This document shows, in pieces, positions 54,849 to 62,399 of a stretch of DNA of 64,000 nucleotides. The notes under the pieces were generated by a model. The model did not search any database. It was not told the origin of the DNA and worked only from the letters and a program-made list of their open reading frames with translations. The stretch comes from Gammaproteobacteria bacterium. GTDB lineage: Bacteria > Pseudomonadota > Gammaproteobacteria > Arenicellales > Arenicellaceae. Location of the stretch: assembly GCA_013002025.1 (NCBI GenBank), contig JABDKW010000029.1, forward strand, positions 1-64,000, in the 5' to 3' direction. The position numbers and the translations under genes were made by a program. The number at the start of each line of letters is the position of its first letter. The stretch's first letter is position 1.

Positions 54849-55523
54849 ATGATTAAGCTCAGCCGGGTCAATAAGCAATACCCGAACGGGTATCAGGCTC
54901 TGACCGATGTCAGCTTTGATGTCGCGGACGGCGAGATGGCCTTGGTACTGGGGCCCTCCGGTGCTGGCAAGAGTACCCTTTTTAAGTTAATAACGCGGAT
55001 CGAAAAACCCACCTCCGGACAGATAATCGTCCAGGACCAGAATCTTGGTCGCATGCGGGAATCCAAGGTGCCCTTCTTACGACGCGAAATTGGCGTGATT
55101 TTCCAGGATCACAAACTATTACTAGACCGAAGCGTGTTCGACAATGTCGCTCTGCCACTTATCGTAATTGGCATGCCAGGCGATGAGATTCGCAAGCGCG
55201 TGCGCGCGGCACTAAGCAAAGTGGGTCTGGCCGGTCGTGAACAGGACCTGCCAGTCGCCCTGTCGGGCGGCGAACAGCAACGCGTGGGCATTGCACGCGC
55301 AGTCATCAATCGACCGAGCATCTTGTTAGCGGACGAACCGACGGGCAACCTGGACGAATCTTTATCCGATGAAATTATGGATATTTTTCGCGATTTTAAT
55401 CGGGTGGGGGTGACGGTTCTTATCGCCACCCATGATTTGCGACAGGTCGAGCGGCTGGGTTGTCGGACAATTAATTTGCAGCAGGGTCAGATAGTTTCAG
55501 CTCCACCACGGGAGGTCGGCTGA
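54849..55523 (+). CDS. ftsE: Cell-division ABC ATP-binding protein FtsE
   Basis: ATPase that with FtsX activates peptidoglycan hydrolases at the septum. The 224-residue product has Walker A GPSGAGKSTLFKLI, signature LSGGEQQRVGIARAV and Walker B ILLADEPTGNLD with switch His. ATG 54849 (MIKLSRVNKQYPNG) matches the family start; an in-frame GTG at 54834 overlaps the ftsY stop. Its TGA shares a base with the ftsX ATG. Confidence 0.96.
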   Translation: MIKLSRVNKQYPNGYQALTDVSFDVADGEMALVLGPSGAGKSTLFKLITRIEKPTSGQIIVQDQNLGRMRESKVPFLRREIGVIFQDHKLLLDRSVFDNVALPLIVIGMPGDEIRKRVRAALSKVGLAGREQDLPVALSGGEQQRVGIARAVINRPSILLADEPTGNLDESLSDEIMDIFRDFNRVGVTVLIATHDLRQVERLGCRTINLQQGQIVSAPPREVG

Positions 55524-56437
55524 TGGTTACCTATCTGACGCGCCACCTACAGGTAATGTTATCTGCACTTGGGGCTATGCAACGTAATCCGGCAATATCG
55601 TTAAACACCATTATTATTGTTGCAGTCACCCTGTTATTGCCGCTGTATCTCTATATTGCGGTGCAGAGTGGTCAGCAGTTAAGCGACTCGTGGCAGGGGC
55701 GGCCGCAAATATCTATTTTTTTGGAAACTGAAGTTGCAGACCGGGAGGCCGCGCTGATCTACGACGAGATTCGCCTGCACCCGGCCGTGGAATTAGCGGA
55801 ATTGATTTCCCCGAGTCAGGCAATGGTAGAGTTTCGCGCACTGTCCGATTTAGGTGAGCAACTGGATTTATTGCCGGATAACCCCCTGCCGTTCTCGATT
55901 GTTGCGATGCCACATAGTGGCCATGCCAGCCGCGAGCATTTGCAGAGAGTGGAGCAGGAATTACAGAAAATTGACGGCATCGATGCGGTGCGGCTGGATC
56001 TGGCCTGGACTGATCGGTTTAACGCCCTACTGGCGCTGGTGACCCAAGTGGCAACGGTGCTCAGTGCATTACTGGTCGTCGGGCTGATTTTTATTATTGG
56101 TAATACGATTCGGCTGTTAATACTGAATCGCCGCGCTGAGATAGAAATAACCAAGTTGGTGGGCGCTACCGACAGTTTTGTACGCCGTCCGTTTCTTTAC
56201 TACGGCGCATTATTTGGCTTGTTTGGTGGGCTGTTGTGTCTTGCCCTGTTGGGCGCTACCGCGCTCTGGCTGCAGCCGTTCATCGACCAATTGGCTGCTT
56301 CGTATCAGGGCAGTGCCCGCCTATACCAATTGGACATGGCGGATATTGCCACCATCGTTTTAATTGCCATCGCAATTGGCTGGCTGGCAGCTCGCTGGTC
56401 AGTCGCCCGTCATTTACAGCAGATACGGCCAAATTAG
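55523..56437 (+). CDS. ftsX: Cell-division protein FtsX
   Basis: Permease-like partner of FtsE, 304 residues, with four membrane segments (about 25-45, 175-200, 222-248, 270-290) and an extracellular domain between the first two that contains SPSQAMVEFRALSDLGEQLDLLPDNPLPFSI-type residues. The internal IEITKLVGATDSFVRRPFLYYGALFGL segment is typical of FtsX. It starts one base inside the ftsE stop, so it is coupled. Confidence 0.95.
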   Translation: MVTYLTRHLQVMLSALGAMQRNPAISLNTIIIVAVTLLLPLYLYIAVQSGQQLSDSWQGRPQISIFLETEVADREAALIYDEIRLHPAVELAELISPSQAMVEFRALSDLGEQLDLLPDNPLPFSIVAMPHSGHASREHLQRVEQELQKIDGIDAVRLDLAWTDRFNALLALVTQVATVLSALLVVGLIFIIGNTIRLLILNRRAEIEITKLVGATDSFVRRPFLYYGALFGLFGGLLCLALLGATALWLQPFIDQLAASYQGSARLYQLDMADIATIVLIAIAIGWLAARWSVARHLQQIRPN

Positions 56438-56444
56438 TCCTTAC

Positions 56445-56472
56445 TTGAATGCATATAACTGCTAGTTATAAT
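56445..56472 (+). promoter_or_regulatory. Sigma-70 promoter of rpoH
   Basis: TTGAAT (56445-56450) and consensus TATAAT (56467-56472) with a 16-base spacer. Transcription should begin near 56479. The CIRCE operator at 56503-56529 would then lie in the transcribed leader, a classical position for HrcA repression. Confidence 0.65.
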
Positions 56473-56502
56473 AAAGCCGTCTTCTTAAATCAAAATATTT
56501 TA

Positions 56503-56529
56503 TTAGCACTCTCTTCCCTTGAGTGCTAA
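56503..56529 (+). promoter_or_regulatory. CIRCE operator (HrcA-binding inverted repeat) before rpoH
   Basis: Exact arms TTAGCACTC (56503-56511) and GAGTGCTAA (56521-56529) separated by exactly 9 bases, the full CIRCE consensus. HrcA repressor binds this element ahead of groESL and dnaK in many bacteria. Here it stands in the rpoH leader, about +25 to +51 from the predicted transcript start, and could also form an mRNA hairpin. This is direct sequence evidence; HrcA itself is not in the window. Confidence 0.9.
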
Positions 56530-56588
56530 AATGCCCATATTACAACAGGTTGGCAATGTCGCCAGCGCTGATTAAAAGGAGAAATGTA

Positions 56589-57440
56589 ATGGCAAAACCT
56601 AGTGTTGCATTATCTTTGAATCAAGATTCAAACCTCGCCAGCTTCTTGCAAGTGGCGAATAATGCTCCGATTTTGAGCGCGGAACACGAGGCTAGATTAG
56701 CGCGTCGTTACCGTGACGACAATGACGTGGACGCAGCGCGCGAATTGGTTATTTCGCAGTTGCGCAATGTAATTCATGTGGCCAAAGGGTTCACAGGCTA
56801 CGGCCTGCCCGTCGCGGATCTAATCCAGGAAGGCAATATTGGCTTAATGAAAGCGGTCAAAAATTTCGATCCGGAGCGCGGAATTCGGCTGGTTTCCTAT
56901 GCGGTGCACTGGATCAAGGCGGAAATTTACGAATATGTCCTACGCAACTGGAAAATAGTAAAAGTTGCCACCACCAAGGCGCAGCGCAAATTATTTTTTA
57001 ATCTGCGTAAAGCACGTAAGTCACTCTCGGCGATGACCGAAGCGGAGACACAGGCCCTGGCGGAAGATCTTGACGTGCCGGTTAAAACGGTGCGCGACAT
57101 GGAGCTACGCCTGACCAGTTCAGACGTCGCTTTTGACGGTCAGGATAACGACGACGAATTTAACAGCAGCCCCGCCGCGTATTTACCCGACATGCGCTAC
57201 AACCCGGAGCAGTTGGTCATGGCTGCGCAAAACAGCGCTGATTCAAAACATGCCTTGGCGCAGGCGATCGAACAATTGGACGACCGCAGCCGAGACATCT
57301 TAACGCGCCGCTGGTTGTCCGACAACAAACCGACACTGCATGATCTGGCCGCTGAATATAAGGTCTCCGCTGAGCGGATTCGACAAATTGAAAAACGCGC
57401 TATGGAGAAGATGCGAGATCATATCTCCGCGGCAGCCTAA
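56589..57440 (+). CDS. rpoH: RNA polymerase sigma-32 (heat shock) factor
   Basis: Directs RNA polymerase to heat-shock promoters. The 283-residue product matches E. coli length (284). It has region 2 VISQLRNVIHVAKGFTGYGLPVADLIQEGNIGLMKAVKNFDP-type sequence, the RpoH-specific QRKLFFNLR box at residues 132-140, and region 4 with an HTH near LHDLAAEYKVSAERIRQIEKRAMEKMR. ATG 56589 has AAGGAG seven bases before it. It is preceded by a sigma-70 promoter and a CIRCE element, and followed by a terminator. Confidence 0.98.
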   Translation: MAKPSVALSLNQDSNLASFLQVANNAPILSAEHEARLARRYRDDNDVDAARELVISQLRNVIHVAKGFTGYGLPVADLIQEGNIGLMKAVKNFDPERGIRLVSYAVHWIKAEIYEYVLRNWKIVKVATTKAQRKLFFNLRKARKSLSAMTEAETQALAEDLDVPVKTVRDMELRLTSSDVAFDGQDNDDEFNSSPAAYLPDMRYNPEQLVMAAQNSADSKHALAQAIEQLDDRSRDILTRRWLSDNKPTLHDLAAEYKVSAERIRQIEKRAMEKMRDHISAAA

Positions 57441-57486
57441 GTTCACAACCCTGCCGTGCATTGCAGGCCAGGGCATCGGCAATAAC

Positions 57487-57517
57487 AGCCCTTCTCAACG
57501 CAGAGGGGCTTTTTTTT
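57487..57517 (+). terminator. Rho-independent terminator after rpoH
   Basis: AGCCCTTCT (57487-57495 approximately) pairs with AGAGGGGCT (one G-U pair) around CAACGC, followed by eight T. It lies 47 bases after the rpoH stop and before the gorA start. Confidence 0.85.
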
Positions 57518-57564
57518 GAGTATACTTTCCAGCCTTAACCTTCCTCTCTGGAGCACGACACTTA

Positions 57565-58917
57565 GTGGAAAATTTTGATTACGACCTGTTGGTGATCGGC
57601 GGTGGCAGTGGCGGCGTACGCGCTGCGAGAATCGCTGCAGGGCATGGCGCCCGTGTCGCGATCTGTGAAGAGTACCGTTATGGTGGTACCTGTGTTATCC
57701 GCGGTTGCGTACCAAAAAAATTGTTTGTCTATGCTGCGCATTTTCATGAAGAGTTTGACGACGCAGCCGCCTATGGGTGGGACTCCACCGTAAATAGCTT
57801 TGATTGGTCAACCCTGATCGCCAATAAAGATAAGGAAATTGATCGTCTTAATGGTATCTATGAAAAACTGTTGTTGAACGCGGGCGTTAAAGTGTTTCAT
57901 CAACGCGCCGAATTGATCGACGCGCATACTGCACAGGTCGGAGACCAACGCTTGAGTGCACAGACCATTCTGATCGCCACGGGCGGCACCCCGTTTGTAC
58001 CGGATATTGTCGGCAGCGAGCACGCCATAACCTCCAATGAGGCGTTTCATTTGCCAGCCTTCCCCGCACGCACCCTGGTGGTGGGTGGTGGTTATATCGC
58101 GGTGGAGTTCGCGGGTATCTTCAACGGTCTTGGCAGCGACACAATTCTGACCTATCGCGGGCCACAGATCTTACGCGGCTTCGATAATGATATACGAGAT
58201 CACCTGGCCGGCGAAATCGTAAAAAAAGGAATCGACTTGAGACTAAATTCAACCGTCGAACAGATTCAAATTAAGGATGACGGAACGCACAACGTCACCC
58301 TGACCGACGGCAGCAGCGTCGACGTGGATTGCGTTATGTATGCCACCGGGCGTACGCCTAATAGCGCCAATCTGGGGCTAGAAAAAGCTGGCGTGGCGTT
58401 AGGGCCGCGAGGTGAAGTGCTGGTGAACGAGGATTCACGCACCAATATTGAGAATATCTATGCGGTGGGCGACGTGACTGATCGCATTGCACTTACCCCG
58501 GTTGCTACCATGGAAGGCCATGCCTTTGCAGACTCTGTATTTGGTGACCGCCCATGGCTGGCGGATCATACTAATGTCCCTTCAGCAGTGTTCTCCCAAC
58601 CGCCAGTCGCAACCGTTGGCTATGGTGAAGAGCAGGCACGTGAGAAGTTTGCCTCTGTACAAACTTTTTCATCCGAATTCAGAACCCTGAAACACACCTT
58701 AACCGAGAATACTGAACGATCTTTTATGAAGCTGATTGTCGATCAGGACTCTGATCGGGTTATCGGTGCCCATATGGCGGGTGCCGACGCGGCGGAAATT
58801 ATGCAGGGTATTGCAATTGCCATTAAGGCCGGTGCCAGCAAGGCTCAGTTTGATGCCACGGTTGGCATACACCCCAGCTCAGCTGAGGAGTTTTGCACCA
58901 TGCGGGTGCCTGACTAA
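57565..58917 (+). CDS. gorA: Glutathione-disulfide reductase
   Basis: Reduces oxidised glutathione with NADPH. The 450-residue product (E. coli 450) has FAD motif IGGGSGGVRAARIAAGHGA, redox-active Cys43 and Cys48 in GGTCVIRGCVPKKL, NADPH domain GGGYIAVEFAGIFNGLG, GDVTDRIALTPVA and the C-terminal HPSSAEEF with the active-site His-Glu. The start is GTG. The stop overlaps that of convergent mutM. Confidence 0.95.
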   Translation: MENFDYDLLVIGGGSGGVRAARIAAGHGARVAICEEYRYGGTCVIRGCVPKKLFVYAAHFHEEFDDAAAYGWDSTVNSFDWSTLIANKDKEIDRLNGIYEKLLLNAGVKVFHQRAELIDAHTAQVGDQRLSAQTILIATGGTPFVPDIVGSEHAITSNEAFHLPAFPARTLVVGGGYIAVEFAGIFNGLGSDTILTYRGPQILRGFDNDIRDHLAGEIVKKGIDLRLNSTVEQIQIKDDGTHNVTLTDGSSVDVDCVMYATGRTPNSANLGLEKAGVALGPRGEVLVNEDSRTNIENIYAVGDVTDRIALTPVATMEGHAFADSVFGDRPWLADHTNVPSAVFSQPPVATVGYGEEQAREKFASVQTFSSEFRTLKHTLTENTERSFMKLIVDQDSDRVIGAHMAGADAAEIMQGIAIAIKAGASKAQFDATVGIHPSSAEEFCTMRVPD

Positions 58918-59729
58918 CGCTGGCAGATGGAGCAGTAATAGGAATTTCGCTGACCGATAAAGCGGCTGCGAATGGGTTCGGAGCAGCTCAAGCATGGTTG
59001 GCCCTCGCGCCCATACACCTGAAGTTCATGGCGGAAATAGCCCGGCTTGCCGTCGGCCTGACTAAAATCATTCAGCGTAGTGCCGCCCGCCCGAATCGCA
59101 TCGGCTAATACATCTTTGATCGCGGTTGCCAGGCCAGAATAGCGAACGGCACTCACCCCCCCGGCCGCTATGCCCGGTCTGATACCGGCTCGATACAAGG
59201 CTTCACTGGCATAAATGTTACCCACGCCCACTACCACCCGACCATCCATTATGAAGTTCTTGACGGCTACCCGGCGACCCTTGGCAAGCATTTTTAAATG
59301 CCCGCCATCAAATTCATCAGACAGCGGTTCCGGCCCCAGGCCTGCCAGCAGCTTGTGTTGCTGTACCGGCTCTTTCAGCACCAGGCAGCAACCGAAGCGT
59401 CGCGGGTCATTAAACCGCACCAGGGTTTTGTGGTCGAACTCTAAATCAAGGTGGTCATGCTTGCCGGGCGGGCATTGAGTGGGTAGTACATGCAGGCTAC
59501 CCGACATTCCGAGATGCAGGAGAATGGTGTCAGACTCAGTACCGAGCAGCAGATATTTGGCACGCCGCTGCAAACTAACAATACGTTGGCCGATCAACTT
59601 CTTTAGCGCACGCGTAGGCGTACGCCAACGCATATTCGGGTTGCGCACCTGTACATCGGTCAGTACCGCATTGCTAACCGCGGGCTCAATGCCTCTGCGC
59701 GTGGTTTCTACTTCCGGAAGCTCCGGCAT
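58914..59729 (-). CDS. mutM: Formamidopyrimidine-DNA glycosylase
   Basis: Excises 8-oxoguanine and other oxidised purines. The 271-residue product has the catalytic N-terminal PELPEVETTRRGIEP (Pro2 nucleophile, Glu3), Lys and Arg in KNFIMDGRVVVGVGNIYASEALYRAGIRP, and a C-terminal zinc finger with CLSCSEPIRSRF and CSICQR. It shares the last bases with gorA's stop (58914-58917), and its start is 22 bases from the hemY stop. Confidence 0.96.
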   Translation of the reverse strand: MPELPEVETTRRGIEPAVSNAVLTDVQVRNPNMRWRTPTRALKKLIGQRIVSLQRRAKYLLLGTESDTILLHLGMSGSLHVLPTQCPPGKHDHLDLEFDHKTLVRFNDPRRFGCCLVLKEPVQQHKLLAGLGPEPLSDEFDGGHLKMLAKGRRVAVKNFIMDGRVVVGVGNIYASEALYRAGIRPGIAAGGVSAVRYSGLATAIKDVLADAIRAGGTTLNDFSQADGKPGYFRHELQVYGREGQPCLSCSEPIRSRFIGQRNSYYCSICQR

Positions 59730-59750
59730 TATAGGATGCTGAGTTACCTA

Positions 59751-61070
59751 TTAGGCTGGTTTGGGCCTGGCGTCTTCGATAGGTGAACGCTGTTCCTGCT
59801 CAGGTTTCTGTGTCTGCTGCTCAACAGAGTCTGCAGATGATTGATCCGGCTGGTCGCTTTCATTTGATTGGGTAATGCCCCGAGGCGTACCTGTATTTGG
59901 CACCGGCTTGCTCGCCACATCCATGCCAGAACGATACAGCTGCAAGGCCTTGCCGCTTTCATTGTTGGCTTCGTAAACCTCGCCCAACAGCGCATAGGCC
60001 GCTGGTAGTTGGCCCAGCTTGATCGCCGCCTGCAAGTGTTCTTTAGCCGCGTCAGCGTTTTTGGCTGACCATGCCAGTCGACCCGCGGCGAGATTCAAGT
60101 GAGCATTTTCTGGCCGCGCTATTAACCAGCCCTCGGCGCGTCTCTGGCCCTTGGCTGGTTTACTTAACTTTAGCTGGCCATACAATTCAATCAGCTGGTC
60201 GCTCCAATTATGTTTCAATGCGCCGCGAATTAATTTTTCGGCCGCCGCATCTTCGCCCTCGGTTATCAAGTATTGAGCATATACCGCCACTAGCGCCGGG
60301 GACTTCTTGTGCGCACGTGGTACTGCACGCCAGGCCAAGCCTACATCCTGCGCCTGTTGCAGGGCGTGTAAATGTACTTTCTCTTGCATCTGGTCTAACG
60401 AGGTTTCTGGCAATGCCGCCTGCTTGCGTGCAACGGGCAACAGTGCCTGTGCCTCTTGCCACTGCTCGGTCGCTTCTAAAGCCTGCAACCGCATGGCCGT
60501 ATACTGCGGGTTTTTACTCCCCACCGCCGCAATGTCTTCCAGCGTTGCCAGCGCTAATTCCATCTGACCAGCCTGTTGATGCAATCTTGCTTTGGTTAAG
60601 CCGATGGCTAAGCGCTCTTTGGGTGCAGACTCATAAGCGGCCTGTAGATATCGATCACGTTCCGTTAACTTACCTTGCTCCTGTGCAGCCTGAGCGGCCG
60701 CCAAAAAATTAACATAGGGCACCTTGGAGTGGTCGCTCTTGCGAGTCAATTGCTGCTCTGCTTTGCGCCAATCACCTTTAATAAGTGATAAATAGCCAGC
60801 GCCCAGCTGATCTTGCGCCTTGTCACGATTACGCTGGTCGCTCCACTTTGCCACTGATTTAGGTGCGCGCCAAATTAGCCGGTACAGCCAAATTACGAAA
60901 TAAAGAACTAATACTGAAACAAACAACGCAATTAGGAATCCCAACATGGACAGCTCAACCGAATAGCCAAGCATGTAAAATTTGACATAGTTGTAGGGGT
61001 CGATCGCATCCAACTGCATGGCACCATAGGCCAGTGCCAGCGCCAGGATTACCAGGATTATGAAGCGCAC
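59751..61070 (-). CDS. hemY: HemY-like TPR membrane protein
   Basis: Inner-membrane protein of the hemCDXY haem locus, 439 residues, started by GTG. It has two N-terminal membrane segments (about 2-20 and 40-62), VSVLVLYFVIWLYRLIWRAPK, then a long tetratricopeptide-like helical domain (QAAYESAPKERLAIGLTKARLHQQAGQMELALATLEDI) and a Gln/Glu/Pro-rich tail. Role in late tetrapyrrole synthesis is assumed from location. It is distinct from Gram-positive HemY (protoporphyrinogen oxidase). It begins 2 bases after the hemX stop. Confidence 0.9.
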   Translation of the reverse strand: MRFIILVILALALAYGAMQLDAIDPYNYVKFYMLGYSVELSMLGFLIALFVSVLVLYFVIWLYRLIWRAPKSVAKWSDQRNRDKAQDQLGAGYLSLIKGDWRKAEQQLTRKSDHSKVPYVNFLAAAQAAQEQGKLTERDRYLQAAYESAPKERLAIGLTKARLHQQAGQMELALATLEDIAAVGSKNPQYTAMRLQALEATEQWQEAQALLPVARKQAALPETSLDQMQEKVHLHALQQAQDVGLAWRAVPRAHKKSPALVAVYAQYLITEGEDAAAEKLIRGALKHNWSDQLIELYGQLKLSKPAKGQRRAEGWLIARPENAHLNLAAGRLAWSAKNADAAKEHLQAAIKLGQLPAAYALLGEVYEANNESGKALQLYRSGMDVASKPVPNTGTPRGITQSNESDQPDQSSADSVEQQTQKPEQEQRSPIEDARPKPA

Positions 61071-61072
61071 GA

Positions 61073-62206
61073 TTACTGCCCGTCCTTGGCTGCCTGCAGG
61101 GCCGAGTACGACCCCGTAACTGATGGCAGCGCCACATTGATGCTCTGCGAACGCGCGGTTTGCAATTGTTGCAATGCGGTTTGAACCCGATCATTACGCA
61201 CGTCAAAGTAAATCTTCATCCACTCTTCAGCCTCGCTTAGGGCCGCCTCGTAAAGACTCTGGCGACCCTGCAACAAGGCTATTTGCGCCCGGTTCAACTG
61301 CAACTGCAAATTCTGATTCAGGAAATAGCGCTGTTGTGGCGCCAACAGAGGGATAGGCGCCTGTTCAACCCTCTGCACCTTGATTGAACTGAGGATATCT
61401 TGCCAAATTTTTCCCAACTCAGCCCGCAAGCCGGTCCCAACGGAAGCCTGCTGAGCATCGAATTGCACATCCTGTCCGTCTGGTTCGTTCATTAATGGCA
61501 GGTCAGGGACCAGGTCGCTGAGCGCTGCCAACTCGGCTGAGATAGCCTCCTTGTCAGCTTGCTGAATATTATTGAGCGTCGCAATTTCCTGATTTATCTG
61601 GGTACGAACCTGGCTATAGCGCGGGTCATTAAGTTGTCGTAACTGCCCGTCTGCCAACTTGAGTGCGGCAATCGCCGAATCTTTATCCGATGCGAAAATC
61701 AGACTATGGTTGGCCAACTTGAGAAGTTGCTCTACTTCTTCCAGTCGATACTGAGCAACCCCCTTCTGCAGATTGCTATGCATTTGCTCGATCGATTGCT
61801 TTAACTCGGCCTGTTGACTACTAAGCTGCGAAATAGAACCTGCCACTCGTGTATCTAGCGTAGCTAAGCGATTGGCCAACACATCGTCGGTCACCACATC
61901 GCCCTGCTGGCTCTGCAAGCGCTGCACGACATCGCCGAGGCGCGTTACCTGCCCCCCGATTTCAGTCACACCCACGGCCAGCGCAGAGTCTGCTTGCACC
62001 TGTTGTACCTGATTCTGGTACCAGGTGAAGCCGGTGCCTAGCAGCGCCAGTAGCGCCAAGACCAGCGCCAGACCAGCACCGGAGCCAGATCCGGATCCCG
62101 AGTCAGAACCGAACTTGGTCGACGCGACAGGTTCACTGGGCGCCGTGGAGGCTGGCGCAGTCTCGGCAACTGCGTTTTCAATTGACTTGGAATTTGATTC
62201 GCTCAT
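61073..62206 (-). CDS. hemX: HemX-like membrane protein
   Basis: A protein of 377 residues: acidic Ser/Gly-rich cytoplasmic start with a GSDSGSGSGSGAG linker, one membrane helix (about 46-65, GLALVLALLALLGTGFTWYQ), then a coiled-coil periplasmic part (LGDVVQRLQSQQGD...). This matches proteobacterial HemX in the hemCDXY operon, for which a proven enzyme role is lacking. The internal SGSGSG repeat is low-complexity. It is 2 bases from hemY and 193 bases from hemCD. Confidence 0.85.
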   Translation of the reverse strand: MSESNSKSIENAVAETAPASTAPSEPVASTKFGSDSGSGSGSGAGLALVLALLALLGTGFTWYQNQVQQVQADSALAVGVTEIGGQVTRLGDVVQRLQSQQGDVVTDDVLANRLATLDTRVAGSISQLSSQQAELKQSIEQMHSNLQKGVAQYRLEEVEQLLKLANHSLIFASDKDSAIAALKLADGQLRQLNDPRYSQVRTQINQEIATLNNIQQADKEAISAELAALSDLVPDLPLMNEPDGQDVQFDAQQASVGTGLRAELGKIWQDILSSIKVQRVEQAPIPLLAPQQRYFLNQNLQLQLNRAQIALLQGRQSLYEAALSEAEEWMKIYFDVRNDRVQTALQQLQTARSQSINVALPSVTGSYSALQAAKDGQ

Positions 62207-62399
62207 AAACGGAATTTCGTGGTCGGGTTGCTAATCTAGCACGGGTTGATTGCGAGCATTTCTGCACGCCAACGCGATTGAAAGTGCATAGAAGTGATCG
62301 AATTACGTGGCGCAAAATAGTACCACAAGCGCAATGGCACACCTATGCCGCTAACGCTTTTTAACGATTACCCTGCGGATGTGACGGAACTCCGGTGAA

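Noticed and set aside
60071-60712. 213-residue open frame opposite hemY
   Set aside because: It is antisense to the strong TPR coding signal of hemY, has Pro/Arg/His-rich sequence without family motifs, and no credible ribosome site.
62070-62120. Repeat in the hemX N-terminal region
   Set aside because: It encodes the Ser/Gly linker of HemX and needs no other explanation.
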